Counted from the stretch's first letter, positions 1-8,567 are shown. The stretch: DNA of 64,000 bases from Pseudocolwellia sp049933045 (GCF_049933045.1 NZ_CP187926.1:558001-622000), one strand, 5' to 3'. Notes: generated by a model from the sequence alone, not told the origin. A program made the numbers and translations.

Positions 1-519
1 GTAAGTGTAGCGTTGTCTAACCTAGACAGCTATCACGGTACACTGGCTCATAACTATTATTTATATGAGCAAGATGGCACTTTCAGCTTGTTACCTTGGG
101 ACTTTAACGAATCTTTTGGTACGTTTACTATGGGCTGTAGTAACGATGTAAGAGAACTTTACATTGATGAACCTGTAATGGGCGCTATGGCAGACAGACC
201 TCTTGTTAATGCTGTTTTCAGTAACGACACTTATTTAGCGACATACCATGATTACTTATGGGAATTAATAAACGGTTCATTAGTATCAACAACTTTTGCT
301 GACAGAGTTAATAGCATTGCAGACCTTATTCGTGAACATGTAGAAAATGATCCATCAGGCTTTTACGGTGCATCTAACTTTGAAACGAACTTAACTTCAA
401 GTGTTAGTAACTTCTGGGGATTAACGGAGTTTATGGATTACCGTGTAGATCACATGACTATGCAATTACAAGGCGACGTAGCTTCAGCAGGTAATGGTAA
501 CGGTTTTTGTAGTAGATAA
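1..519 (+). CDS. CotH-like kinase domain protein, C-terminal part (partial)
   Basis: The frame is open from the first base, so only the last 172 residues are seen. The peptide holds a stretch typical of the CotH family: a conserved SYHG / HNYYLYE segment followed by LLPWDFNESFG, the acidic active-site region of bacterial and spore-coat CotH kinases. Family members transfer phosphate to protein or other targets, and many in marine bacteria are secreted. The N-terminus and any signal peptide lie outside the window, so location cannot be judged. The gene ends at TAA and is followed about 60 bases later by a good hairpin with a T-run. Family assignment is fairly secure; the substrate is unknown. 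Confidence 0.75.
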   Translation, partial: VSVALSNLDSYHGTLAHNYYLYEQDGTFSLLPWDFNESFGTFTMGCSNDVRELYIDEPVMGAMADRPLVNAVFSNDTYLATYHDYLWELINGSLVSTTFADRVNSIADLIREHVENDPSGFYGASNFETNLTSSVSNFWGLTEFMDYRVDHMTMQLQGDVASAGNGNGFCSR

Positions 520-581
520 CCTATAGCCGTTAATTTATAGACGTTAGTTTATAGAACTCATTTATAATGTATTAAATAATC

Positions 582-617
582 AAAGCAGTATCGATAAATT
601 CGATGCTGCTTTTTTAT
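582..617 (+). terminator. Rho-independent terminator after CotH-like gene
   Basis: An 11-bp stem (AGCAGTATCGA paired with TCGATGCTGCT, one G-T pair) with a 4-base loop is followed by a run of T. It lies about 65 bases after the CotH-like stop codon. Confidence 0.8.
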
Positions 618-671
618 TTAAAGCCAAAGCCAAGTTAACGTTAAATTGAAGTTAAGCTGAAACTGAGCTCA

Positions 672-1055
672 TCACTGTGCGTTTTTTATTTCAAAGGTAT
701 AACAAGTGTTTACTTTATGTAGTGGCGGGGCGCAGAAGTATTGGTGCAGTACATTAAGCTCATCTTTATGCCTATTAAACTCTTTAGGACAATAAATAGC
801 GCTGAGTAGCGGCAGCATTTTTTTGAGATAAATATGACACTTTTCACGCCAAGAAAGAGGGAGAAAAGTATCACACATGGTATTAAGTAAAGTGTTATAA
901 ATTCTTAAATGTACACTCTTGGTGTCTTCAATATCATCCATCGCTTTTGCACGGTCGAGTCCGGCTACAATGTAAAAGTTAATAATATTTGATTGGTATG
1001 GGCTATTACCGCTTCTCACTGCTGTTTCCATAGCAGCGAAAGTTGAACAAAACAT
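672..1055 (-). CDS. Small Fur-box-preceded protein of unknown function
   Basis: I do not recognise this 127-residue protein. It looks soluble and helical, with several cysteines and no signal peptide or membrane segment. A longer frame runs to 1133, but that extension would translate straight through a Fur box. The ATG at 1053-1055 has a GAGGTG ribosome site 5 bases upstream, so I chose it. The Fur box then sits 16-38 bases upstream of the start, where it would block transcription under iron-rich conditions. It stands alone between the CotH-like gene (convergent) and ribB (same strand). Iron-responsive expression is inferred from the box only. It shows no clear similarity to the two TPR-like proteins behind the other Fur boxes in the window. 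Confidence 0.65.
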   Translation of the reverse strand: MFCSTFAAMETAVRSGNSPYQSNIINFYIVAGLDRAKAMDDIEDTKSVHLRIYNTLLNTMCDTFLPLSWREKCHIYLKKMLPLLSAIYCPKEFNRHKDELNVLHQYFCAPPLHKVNTCYTFEIKNAQ

Positions 1056-1070
1056 AAAACACCTCATATC

Positions 1071-1093
1071 TAAATGGTAATCATTATCATTTA
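1071..1093 (-). promoter_or_regulatory. Fur box
   Basis: The core TGGTAATCATTATCA matches the 7-1-7 Fur consensus TGATAATNATTATCA with one mismatch, and the flanks TAAA / TTTA extend the symmetry. It lies just upstream of the 672-1055 gene on the minus strand. Confidence 0.85.
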
Positions 1094-1237
1094 TAGTGGT
1101 TGTATTTTTCACTTTGGTCAAGTCTTTATGCAAATTAATTTTATGAAAGAGTTTTTAAGGGCGTTTTTATTTAAATACTGTACTCAATATTTACTGAAAA
1201 TATAGATATTTAAATTCATGTTATTGATAGCTTAAAT

Positions 1238-1269
1238 CAATCAAGCCACTTGAATAGTGGCTTGATTCA
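1238..1269 (-). terminator. Hairpin downstream of ribB
   Basis: A 12-bp perfect stem (AATCAAGCCACT / AGTGGCTTGATT) with a 5-base loop starts just after the ribB stop codon. The T-run on the minus strand is weak, so termination efficiency is uncertain. Confidence 0.55.
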
Positions 1270-1275
1270 TCATTA

Positions 1276-1920
1276 CTAGTTTAGGTTCTCAGTACGATAC
1301 ATAACGATATCTTCAATACTCAAAACTATCATTTCATGCGCTACAGCAAATTTACATATTTCAGGTAGTCTTGCCATTGTTCCATCTTGATTGGTCAACT
1401 CACATAAAACGCCTTTCGAATGTAAACCAGCAAGTTTGATCAAATCTATAGTTCCTTCTGTATGTCCTCTTCTTTCAAGCACGCCACCAGGGGCAGCTAG
1501 TAAAGGAAATACATGACCAGGAGTATTAAGATCATCTGAAGTACTATTTGGGTTGGCAGCAGTTTGAACTGTGTGAAGCCTATCGGCAGCTGAAACTCCT
1601 GTTGTAACACCTTCTTTCGCTTCAATTGTAACCGTATAAGCTGTTTTATTACGGCTCGTATTAACAGGAACCATTTGCGGTAGTTTAAGCCGCTGCACAT
1701 CATCATCCTCTAAAACCAAACAAATAATACCGCTACATTCACGGATCAGCATTGCCATTTGTTGTTGAGTAATATGTTGTGTTGAAAATATAAGATCGCC
1801 TTCGTTTTCGCGATCTTCATCGTCAACTAACAAGACTCCTTTGCCAGATTGAATTGCGTGTATTGCAGATTCGACCCTTTGAAAGGCTGTTCCAAATTGA
1901 CTAAGTAGTGACTGACTCAT
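1276..1920 (-). CDS. ribB: 3,4-dihydroxy-2-butanone-4-phosphate synthase RibB
   Basis: RibB converts ribulose 5-phosphate to 3,4-dihydroxy-2-butanone 4-phosphate plus formate, feeding the lumazine step of riboflavin synthesis in the cytoplasm. The product is 214 residues, the usual size of stand-alone RibB. It shows the metal and substrate loop DDEDRENEGDLIF and the RRGHTEGTIDL motif. No GTP cyclohydrolase II domain follows, so it is not a RibBA fusion. The ATG at 1920 has an AGAGGAAT ribosome site and starts at the normal family position; the frame extends upstream to 2004 but that part is not RibB-like. An FMN riboswitch lies upstream, so expression should fall when FMN is plentiful. This fits the several flavoproteins nearby. 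Confidence 0.95.
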   Translation of the reverse strand: MSQSLLSQFGTAFQRVESAIHAIQSGKGVLLVDDEDRENEGDLIFSTQHITQQQMAMLIRECSGIICLVLEDDDVQRLKLPQMVPVNTSRNKTAYTVTIEAKEGVTTGVSAADRLHTVQTAANPNSTSDDLNTPGHVFPLLAAPGGVLERRGHTEGTIDLIKLAGLHSKGVLCELTNQDGTMARLPEICKFAVAHEMIVLSIEDIVMYRTENLN

Positions 1921-2057
1921 GGTAAATTCCTCTTTAGTTACCAGAATCAGGGCGTAAAGAGATACAGGAAAAAATTCCTGTAAACAAAAGATTCGTTTAG
2001 CCACAGTTATACGAAAGGCCGTATAAACTGCGCACTAAAAAAATTATTGTTTTAAAC

Positions 2058-2228
2058 TCTCTCATCCGGACTCTAACCGTCGGCTCTGGAGTTACACCAG
2101 ATCTGCTGACCTCTTATTGCTAAATCACACAAATAAGAGCGCTCGCGGGCTACCTTAAAGTAAATCGGGACTGACTTACAAGTTAAGTTACCGCCGGTGG
2201 GGAATTTCGCCCCGCCCTGAGATTAAAA
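2058..2228 (-). promoter_or_regulatory. FMN riboswitch (RFN element) of ribB
   Basis: Read on the minus strand, the segment has the RFN signatures: AGGGCGGGGCGAAATTCCCC followed by ACCGGCGGTAA near its 5' end, then stems closing with the GGTTAGAGTCCGGATGAGAG end near 2060-2078. It lies about 140 bases upstream of the ribB ATG. In this class FMN binding reduces expression by early termination or by hiding the ribosome site; which one applies here I cannot tell. Confidence 0.95.
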
Positions 2229-2377
2229 CATTATGTATGCGGTTAATTACCGCGAAGAGGATTCTACTGAGGAACTATTGTGTACGCAATGAAATCTTTT
2301 AATTTATGCGCTAAAGTCTTATCATGTATTTAATTATAACTTGATGTTTTATTTGATGATTCATAGGTACTTTATTC

Positions 2378-2484
2378 CTAGTAAGGAGTATCGCCAAAAT
2401 ATTCAGCGAAGTAATCAATAAAGCCTCTAACTTCTGGCGCAAGTAGCCTAGAGCTAGGATAAACAGCCCAAATTGCAGTAAAAG
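2378..2484 (-). pseudogene. Remnant of a LysR-type regulator (C-terminal end only)
   Basis: On the minus strand about 34 codons read through to TAG at 2378-2380 with the peptide AIWAVYPSSRLLAPEVRGF continuing to FIDYFAEYFG. This matches the end of the effector domain of LysR-type regulators (AVYPSSR...L.PKVRAFIDFL). Nothing upstream continues it: no DNA-binding helix-turn-helix, no start. The fragment ends close to the neighbouring lipase-like gene, suggesting a deletion or insertion removed the rest. Confidence 0.65.
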
Positions 2485-2533
2485 AACACAGCTATATAAG
2501 TGAAAATACCCGAAACGACTAATCTCGTTTTTA

Positions 2534-3241
2534 TTATAAAGAAGCGTTACTATGCTGAAACTTTCCTGTTTTTAAGAACTTTATAACGTGTTTTATCACT
2601 TCGTCATTTCGCATTAAAAATGTATGAGAAACAGGTAAGATGATGTGATCAGTCATTCCTTCAACCTTAGTGTTTTCGACTGAAACTTTACCATCATCAG
2701 GATTTGGAAGCATTTGAGAAAGTATTGGGTTTATAGTTGAGGTGCCTGCGATTATTCCGACAGGGTAGGTAACAGCCCCAAGTAAATTTGGAACACTTGC
2801 TTTATCCGTACCTAACTCCATTCCCGCAGGGCCATTAATGAGTTTAAATCCTGGAACATTCTTAAGTTTATCAACTATCTCACTGCCTTTATTTGGTGGA
2901 CCTAACATTACCACGCGACCTAAGAGTTCTAACTTGTTATCTTTTAAATATTTACGTAATACAATTCCACCAAGAGAATGAGTTACAAAATTTATGATCG
3001 TGTTAGGTTTGCATTGAGCTATAGCGTTAGGAAGGTAATCTTTGGCTATACTCTCTATATTATGCTGCGTTGATGGGTAATCAAAATTAATGACAAAATA
3101 ACCTGCTTCATTAAGCTTCTTCTCCATTTTATTCATAGAGTTATCGGAACGAGCCATCCCATGTAGTAATACCACACACTCTTTAGACATAGAAACAGTA
3201 CTCCATAAACATATAATTAAACTGAATAATATTACTTTCAT
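2534..3241 (-). CDS. Secreted lipase-like alpha/beta hydrolase
   Basis: The 235-residue protein begins with a signal peptide (MKVILFSLIICLWSTVSMSK). It then shows the early strand and oxyanion segment VVLLHGMARS near residues 23-32, the nucleophile elbow THSLGG with Ser89, an acidic candidate at Asp182/183, and a likely catalytic His206 in VSHTF. The layout matches the PGAP1/DUF676-like triacylglycerol lipase group, so it is probably a periplasmic or secreted esterase or lipase; the substrate is not known. The start has an AGGATG ribosome site 5 bases upstream. The gene stands alone between the LysR remnant and the Fic gene on the same strand. Confidence 0.8.
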   Translation of the reverse strand: MKVILFSLIICLWSTVSMSKECVVLLHGMARSDNSMNKMEKKLNEAGYFVINFDYPSTQHNIESIAKDYLPNAIAQCKPNTIINFVTHSLGGIVLRKYLKDNKLELLGRVVMLGPPNKGSEIVDKLKNVPGFKLINGPAGMELGTDKASVPNLLGAVTYPVGIIAGTSTINPILSQMLPNPDDGKVSVENTKVEGMTDHIILPVSHTFLMRNDEVIKHVIKFLKTGKFQHSNASL

Positions 3242-3408
3242 CAGACATCCTATATAACGCCATTAAACTTCTATCGTTTGCCAATTTTTTTGTTCCAAGT
3301 ATAGGTAACAATGTGCCTTGTTAATTTATTGCCTATTGAGTAAGTCATAAAGTATAAAAATGAGTAAAATTAGCCATAGTTTGAACAATAAATTATTCAG
3401 AGCTATAG

Positions 3409-4920
3409 CTATAATAACGAAGCTAAAAATTTTGTAAAAGGGACAATATTTTGCTCTACACTTGCCGCTTCTAATGCTTCCATGTACTCACTTCTTCGCT
3501 CAACTGGTACAACCGTCCACGAATAACCACCTGCGGCCATCATCAAGTTCATGATGAAACGCCCCATACGGCCATTACCATCAAAATAAGGGTGAATATA
3601 AACAAAAATAAAATGACCTAATACCACTCGAACCGCAGGGCTTTCTTCTTCCATTAACAAATCAAAAAGTGCAGGCATCATATCTCTAACTGACGCTCTG
3701 GTTGGTGGTGTATGTTTTGATTTTCTAATATAAACGGGCCCTGTTCGATAACCTGCTAAATCAGATTGTTTAATAATACCAGCAGCAACACTTGGGCCGA
3801 ATAAAGCTAAGTACCAATCAGCATGAGCAGATTCGAATACTTCACCAGCATTTTCACCATTAAGTACACGCTCAACGGCTAGCTTTACTTGTTGAAAGGC
3901 ATCCCAATAACCTTTTGCCGCCATTGAATCTAAATGCTTTTTACTATCATCAGGTTGTTCAGGGTTCCAGTTACCTGAGCGCACGTGTTCAATTAGCTCA
4001 TGTGTTACTCGGTAGCCTTCAATCGATAGCGAGTGATAAGCATCAGTAACAAACTTGTCTTCTACTTCATTTAAGTAGCCTTGAACATTTATTTTAATGT
4101 CAGGTACATCAGGAAAATGGGTAATAACATCTGTTCGCATGCTTTGCCACAATAAACGCAGTCGATTTACATAGGGTGAAACCTCACGGCGACCAAAGGT
4201 TATCTGAGTTACATCTTCAAATGGGTCAACTTCTTTTACTTTAAAATCGGCAGCAATCATTCCTTTGATAATGTTATTAGCAATTAAGTCTCTGCCAATA
4301 TTACGAAATGCCCCAGCCAAACGGCCTGCGCTGGCAACATGGCCACCATCAAGTAAAACACTTAGCACTTCTGAGGCATCTGTCACCATTGAAAGCAGTG
4401 TCCTCATTTGAATTGGCTTTTGTGCAAAGGCAGTTTTAGCACAATGCACTAAACTTGCTGCCAAGCTATATACTCTCAAACCATCAACTATAGTTAACTG
4501 TGCTTGCTCTGACATAGCAGAGCGAATATCGAATACCGAAGTATTATGAAGTAAAGCCGTTGGTTTATTTCGACCTTTAGGTGAGCGTACTAATAACTGA
4601 GGCGGAACAGTTTTATCACCAATGTGAATTTGTATTGATTGCTCTGGTGATAAACACCAGTTTTGTTCAAGACGCTCATCTAAATACGCACCACAAAAAT
4701 CCCAAAAAGACGTATACCAAGCGGTACTATCACCTTGTTGTTCATCTGGGCTTGAAGAAATATACCAACCTCGCATCACTTCCTTGATGAAGCCATGCTT
4801 GGTCAAGCGCTCTCTATCGGTGCGTTCAAGCATTTTTGATTGCACTGCAATAATCCCGCTATCTTGTAATAGCTTTAATTGCTGTAGCGAATGTGCAAGT
4901 TTATCTGATACTTGATTCAT
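3409..4920 (-). CDS. Fic-family protein with AbiEi-like N-terminal region
   Basis: The 503-residue protein carries a complete Fic motif HPYFDGNGRMGRF starting at His443, so it should transfer AMP (or another nucleotide part) to a target hydroxyl. Upstream at residues 297-302 is SLSIEG, matching the inhibitory (S/T)xxxE(G/N) helix, which predicts an intramolecular autoinhibited (class II) Fic. Residues 1-50 (LLQDSGIIAVQSK...GFIKEVMRGWY) resemble the winged-helix start of AbiEi-type antitoxins, so the N-terminal half may bind DNA. Four 23-bp repeats lie directly upstream of the start and could be its own operator. No separate antitoxin gene is adjacent. The Fic call is secure; the AbiEi-like call is pattern-based. 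Confidence 0.9.
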   Translation of the reverse strand: MNQVSDKLAHSLQQLKLLQDSGIIAVQSKMLERTDRERLTKHGFIKEVMRGWYISSSPDEQQGDSTAWYTSFWDFCGAYLDERLEQNWCLSPEQSIQIHIGDKTVPPQLLVRSPKGRNKPTALLHNTSVFDIRSAMSEQAQLTIVDGLRVYSLAASLVHCAKTAFAQKPIQMRTLLSMVTDASEVLSVLLDGGHVASAGRLAGAFRNIGRDLIANNIIKGMIAADFKVKEVDPFEDVTQITFGRREVSPYVNRLRLLWQSMRTDVITHFPDVPDIKINVQGYLNEVEDKFVTDAYHSLSIEGYRVTHELIEHVRSGNWNPEQPDDSKKHLDSMAAKGYWDAFQQVKLAVERVLNGENAGEVFESAHADWYLALFGPSVAAGIIKQSDLAGYRTGPVYIRKSKHTPPTRASVRDMMPALFDLLMEEESPAVRVVLGHFIFVYIHPYFDGNGRMGRFIMNLMMAAGGYSWTVVPVERRSEYMEALEAASVEQNIVPFTKFLASLL

Positions 4921-4929
4921 CTTAACACC

Positions 4930-5021
4930 GTTAGCTTTTGCTGAAGTCGATTGTTAGCTTTTAGTGTAGTTCATGGTTAGCTTTTAATGCAAGTGATGAT
5001 TGGTTTTTAACGTAGATCAGA
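4930..5021. repeat. Four 23-bp iterons upstream of the Fic gene
   Basis: GTTAGCTTTT occurs at 4930, 4953 and 4976, and a variant ATTGGTTTTT at 4999: an exact 23-bp period over four copies. The other part of each unit is variable. The array begins 10 bases upstream of the Fic ATG, so a protein bound there would cover its promoter or ribosome site. Autoregulation is an inference. The rest of this gap to 5298 shows only a small hairpin around 5111-5126 (CAGTGAACTTTCACTG). Confidence 0.75.
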
Positions 5022-5298
5022 TAACATTAGGTTTGCCATTGGTAAATATGGTTACCTTGTGTGTTAAGCGAAAGCTATAAACGAAAGGGCTTCTTCTGAC
5101 CTAAAGAGGACAGTGAACTTTCACTGAGCCATCAAGTGATTAGTCTGCTTTAAACTCATTGCTGACATTCATATCATGTTATGAACTCTAATAATTAGCC
5201 TATTAGTCATTAAAAATATTTATTGGTCTATCTCGTTTGAGCCCCCTAGAAAGTATTATTAGTTATTCTACAAACTAGTGGCCAAAATCACTATGCCA

Positions 5299-6279
5299 CT
5301 ACAATCTGGCGGGGTTCGTCATTAAGCTTTTTACTTTTTCAACATCAGGGACATTTATACTTTGAATGTTATTTAAATATTTATGCCACTCATATTCTTT
5401 TTCAGTACACACGTTTAGCTCGTACTTTTCTTTATCAAATTTAATATATTTGAATTCTACATCTTTAATATGTTGTTTTATGTATTCAATAACTTCTGGT
5501 GGGGTATTGTACCCAAATATTATACTTTTTAGTTTACCGGGCATCTTGTGTAAGCCAGAACTTCCATGAACTGTTCGCCATTCGTCTTCGTATTTCCAAT
5601 CAGTTGATTTTGAATAAATGAACCTCCTAAACTCACTACTTTTAAGTTTATTCATTCGATCAAAATCTGCTTCTGCTCTGCCTATGATTAGCATTTCATT
5701 AAGGGAAGTACATAAGTCAATTGTCGGATGAGTTTGAGAGTAGTTAATTTCAAAAGATTCTAATCCACAGATGTTTGTTTCATTACGTTCAAATTCTAAT
5801 ACAACTCCTTGATTGTTATCAGCGTAATGTGCCCACATAGTAGCGTTTTTTGCAGATGGGGTTAGGCAGTAAACACCTATAATATTCTTCATCATGACCA
5901 TGAGACCACTGGCGAATTGAGGCCATCTAGGCTTAAAGGTATCCGCAGTGATAAATGGGGTATTAAGCTTTTCAAGGATTTCATTATTCATAAGACCCAA
6001 TTGTTTTCCCATATCAATTAGTTCAAAAAACAACTGTGAAGCTTTGTTATCACTATCATCACTAATAATGAATTTGTAGCCTCCCTCATAGAGGTCGTTA
6101 AAATCACATGGAGATGAATAGAACACTGTACGTTCTTTTATTGGATCAATTTTGTAGTTATCAAGGATAATGTTATCAGTTAAGCGTATAGCTCTTGAGT
6201 CGATTTCTTTTTGGATTGAAGTATTTAAGGTTAAGGTTTGATAATGATAAAGGCTTGTAATCTCAGGTTTTAAAATCAT
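5299..6279 (-). CDS. DUF2971 domain protein
   Basis: The 326-residue protein shows the marks of DUF2971: an N-terminal LYHYQTL, the block FYSSPCDFND near residues 54-63, GVYCLTPSAKNATMWAHYA in the middle, then GVVLEF, and WKYEDEWRTV later. It has no signal peptide or membrane segment. The biochemical role of the family is not established; members are scattered in accessory regions. It is a single gene between the Fic gene and an IS110-type element, on the same strand as its left neighbours. The start lacks a strong ribosome site, so a slightly different start is possible. Confidence 0.75.
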   Translation of the reverse strand: MILKPEITSLYHYQTLTLNTSIQKEIDSRAIRLTDNIILDNYKIDPIKERTVFYSSPCDFNDLYEGGYKFIISDDSDNKASQLFFELIDMGKQLGLMNNEILEKLNTPFITADTFKPRWPQFASGLMVMMKNIIGVYCLTPSAKNATMWAHYADNNQGVVLEFERNETNICGLESFEINYSQTHPTIDLCTSLNEMLIIGRAEADFDRMNKLKSSEFRRFIYSKSTDWKYEDEWRTVHGSSGLHKMPGKLKSIIFGYNTPPEVIEYIKQHIKDVEFKYIKFDKEKYELNVCTEKEYEWHKYLNNIQSINVPDVEKVKSLMTNPARL

Positions 6280-6966
6280 ATCAGTCTCGGTAAGAACTTA
6301 ATGCAACTAGAATAGCTAAAGCCCAAATTATCTAAGAAGCACAGAATTTAAAAATAGCTCCGTATTTATGAATCCACTATAGAGGGTTTATAAGTCTGAA
6401 AAAAATGAATATCAATAACTTATTTATATTATTCCTGAAATAACAAAAAAATTTTTTTAGACATACTTTTGAGATTAATCAAACGATATAATCTTTTTCA
6501 ATTTAGGTATTACCTCAACGACCGCTTTGGTGGTAAAACCGACTATTAATTGTGACAAATACGTATCTAAATTTTATCGGTTTTGTGGTGAAGTTGTGCC
6601 TTATTAGTGTTCAATATATTCAAAGATGGTAGTTCTAATAAGGTCAAAATATTGTTGGTACAGTTGAATGTAATTCGGTGGCACTGATGAGACATTTTCC
6701 ATGAAATGGGGGAAGTTTACTAAAAATAGTTTTATACGGATTATTAAAAAGGTTCAATTAATTTGAATTTAGGTCGATGTATTTCTGCATTTATAAGTAT
6801 TTTCTTATCTCATCTTAAAGTTGTATTGAACGTTAACTATACGATAAGTTTATGTCTGATTTAGGAGGGAAGTAGTCGAATATTTCATATTAACTGTGGT
6901 TCAAAACCATGATGTTGATTATGTAGTATCGAATGACTTTGGTGTTATTGGTTAACCTGAACTCGA
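6280..6966. other. Intergenic stretch with no gene seen
   Basis: About 690 AT-rich bases between the DUF2971 start and the left end of the IS element. I see no convincing reading frame, remnant or RNA. A loose inverted repeat (TAAAACCGA near 6532, TCGGTTTTG near 6577) is the only structure noted. Confidence 0.5.
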
Positions 6967-7029
6967 TGTATGGACTCCACCACTCTACAGTTATAGATTG
7001 GTGTCGACTAAAACAAAAGGAGTCCATAC

Positions 7030-8058
7030 ATGAGTAAGCGTACAATAATATCACTCGACTTAGCAAAAAAGTAATTCAAGTATGTAAAGTAAACAAGCAC
7101 GGTGAGATCTTATTCAATAAAGTCATGTCGCCGCAAAAGACTAAAGAACTACTCGCTAACTCACTACCCTGCGTAGTAGCAATGGAAGGTTGTGCTAGTT
7201 TTCACTATTGGGCCAGAACAGCAGAGTCTTTTGGTCACGAAGTTAAAGGAATGGCCCCTAAAAAAGTAAAACCTTATATCAGCAATCAAAAGACGGATGC
7301 CAATGATGCCGTTGGAATTGCTGTAGCCTCAGCTCAATTAGGTATGACCTTTTGCCAAGTAAAAACATTATCGCAACAAAACATTCAGGCAATTCAGACT
7401 AGTCGAAAATGGTTTGACCGAGCAACAACGTCACTAGGAAATCATATTCGAGCTTTATGCTTTGAATACGGAGCAACAATTCCTTTTGGTAAAAAATCAT
7501 TGAGAGAATCTATTAGTTATTTTATCTCTCCAGAATCTAGTCATTTACCCATACCTATAAAACAATTACTCATGATTTTGTGGCAGCAATATCAAACAAC
7601 AGAAAATCATTATCAAGCAATCACATTACAACTAAAGCAATTAGTTAATCAATCTGAGCCATGTAAGCGATTGATGAAGCTCGAAGGTGTTAGTTATATA
7701 GGTGCTGCTGGTTTAATTTCATGCTTAGGTGATGGTAAAAGTTTCAAAAAGGGTCGTCATGCCTCAGTTTATGTTGGCTTGACACCAAAACAACATAGTA
7801 GTGGTGGTAAGGTCGTCATGGTTGGCATAGACAAACATGGGGGGAGATAAACTGCTTCGTTCAATCCTCTACCAAGGTGCACTTTCGGTGATTTCCAGGT
7901 TACCATCCGAACCCAAAACGTATAAACAACAATGGCTCATTGCTTTAGTTAAGCGAGTAGGTATTAAACGAGCCTGTGTTGCGTTTATGAATAAAACGGT
8001 GCGCACAGCGTGGGCATTACTCAATTACGGTACAGAATATAAAATCCAAGCAGTATAA
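7030..8058 (+). pseudogene. IS110/IS1111-family transposase, two frameshifts
   Basis: Translated in three pieces it gives a typical IS110 enzyme: ISLDLAKK at the start (first acidic residue of the DEDD RuvC-like domain), the KTDANDAVGIA block, and a C-terminal transposase_20 region with LEGVSYIGAAGL, GLTPKQHSSGGK and LLRSILYQGA with its serine. The frame breaks twice: at A6 7065-7070, where AAG is followed by TAA and a -1 shift restores it, and at G6 7839-7844, where one extra G breaks it. GCA AAA AAG is a potential slippery site, but the G6 break has no such excuse. I therefore call it a pseudogene or two homopolymer read errors. ATG at 7030 follows AAAAGGAG. Confidence 0.8.
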
Positions 8059-8270
8059 GTTAAAGTTTCAAAAAAGTTCAGCAAAATGTATTAACAAATA
8101 GTAAGACCAACCTTCTGAAAACCTGTTTAAACCGACAGCGTTAATAACGCTACTATTTCGATTAGGACAGAGGGTGCGAATAGATCACTGGTTAGAAGAT
8201 AGCTTCTTCAATTAAAAACCGTATATACGTGCGCATCTAATCTTTTTGTAAAAGCAGTTGCTAAACAGGT
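8059..8270 (+). ncRNA. Candidate bridge RNA region of the IS110/IS1111 element
   Basis: IS110-family elements encode a structured bridge RNA in their non-coding end; in the IS1111 subgroup it lies downstream of the transposase. Here about 210 non-coding bases separate the stop codon from the right subterminal repeat, a suitable size and place. The call is positional: I did not derive a structure with donor and target loops. Confidence 0.35.
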
Positions 8271-8360
8271 GGAGTCCATATACGGTTTAAGATGCTTTAA
8301 ATTCATAGAAATTATGACTAATAAAATTTAACTTATACGCTAGCTTGATAGTTTTTCTTT

Positions 8361-8418
8361 CTTCAAGACAAATTTCGCGTCAATAGCTAGTCTATTGCAA
8401 GTAAATTTAACGATGAAG
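8361..8418. repeat. Imperfect palindrome, REP-like
   Basis: Nested inverted blocks CTTC / GAAG, AAATTT / AAATTT and CAATAG-CTAGT-CTATTG form one interrupted stem-loop of about 58 bases beyond the IS right end. It resembles dispersed palindromic elements but only one copy is seen in this window. The remainder of the gap to 8567 shows nothing else I can name. Confidence 0.4.
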
Positions 8419-8567
8419 CAAGTAAAAGTAGCTGTTAGAGAAGAATCTATTAAGCCGATCTCAGGTTAGTATGTAATCACCTGGTCAATGTATGTCATTA
8501 TTCTGCCATAGTAATACTCATTTACTCTATAGTAGCTAACCTATAACGAATAGCCTGTAATACAAAA

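Larger units (their letters stand above)
6967..8282 (+). mobile_element. IS110-family element, IS1111-like, inactive as read
   Basis: The element carries a disrupted IS110-type transposase. It has the inverted sequences TGTATGGACTCC at 6967-6978 and GGAGTCCATATA at 8271-8282 (one mismatch), acting as subterminal repeats as in the IS1111 subgroup. A further copy, GGAGTCCATACA, overlaps the transposase start at 7019-7030. True ends are probably a few bases outside these repeats and cannot be fixed without an empty site. No target duplication is expected for this family. Confidence 0.7.

Noticed and set aside
1056..1133. Longer N-terminus for the small Fur-box gene
   Set aside because: The extension is encoded by the Fur box itself, and a proper ribosome site precedes the internal ATG at 1055.
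1497..1706. Minus-strand frame inside ribB
   Set aside because: A shadow in another frame of a clear RibB gene.
4581..4787. Plus-strand frame inside the Fic gene
   Set aside because: An antisense shadow; low-complexity peptide and no ribosome site.
4930..5021. CRISPR array
   Set aside because: The conserved part of each repeat is only 10 bases, spacers are 13 bases, and no cas genes are present; iterons fit better. No other CRISPR-like array was seen in the window.
7065..7071. Programmed -1 frameshift in the IS110 transposase
   Set aside because: The slippery heptamer is present, but IS110-type transposases are normally a single frame and a second break at G6 shows general frame damage. 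Kept only as an open possibility.
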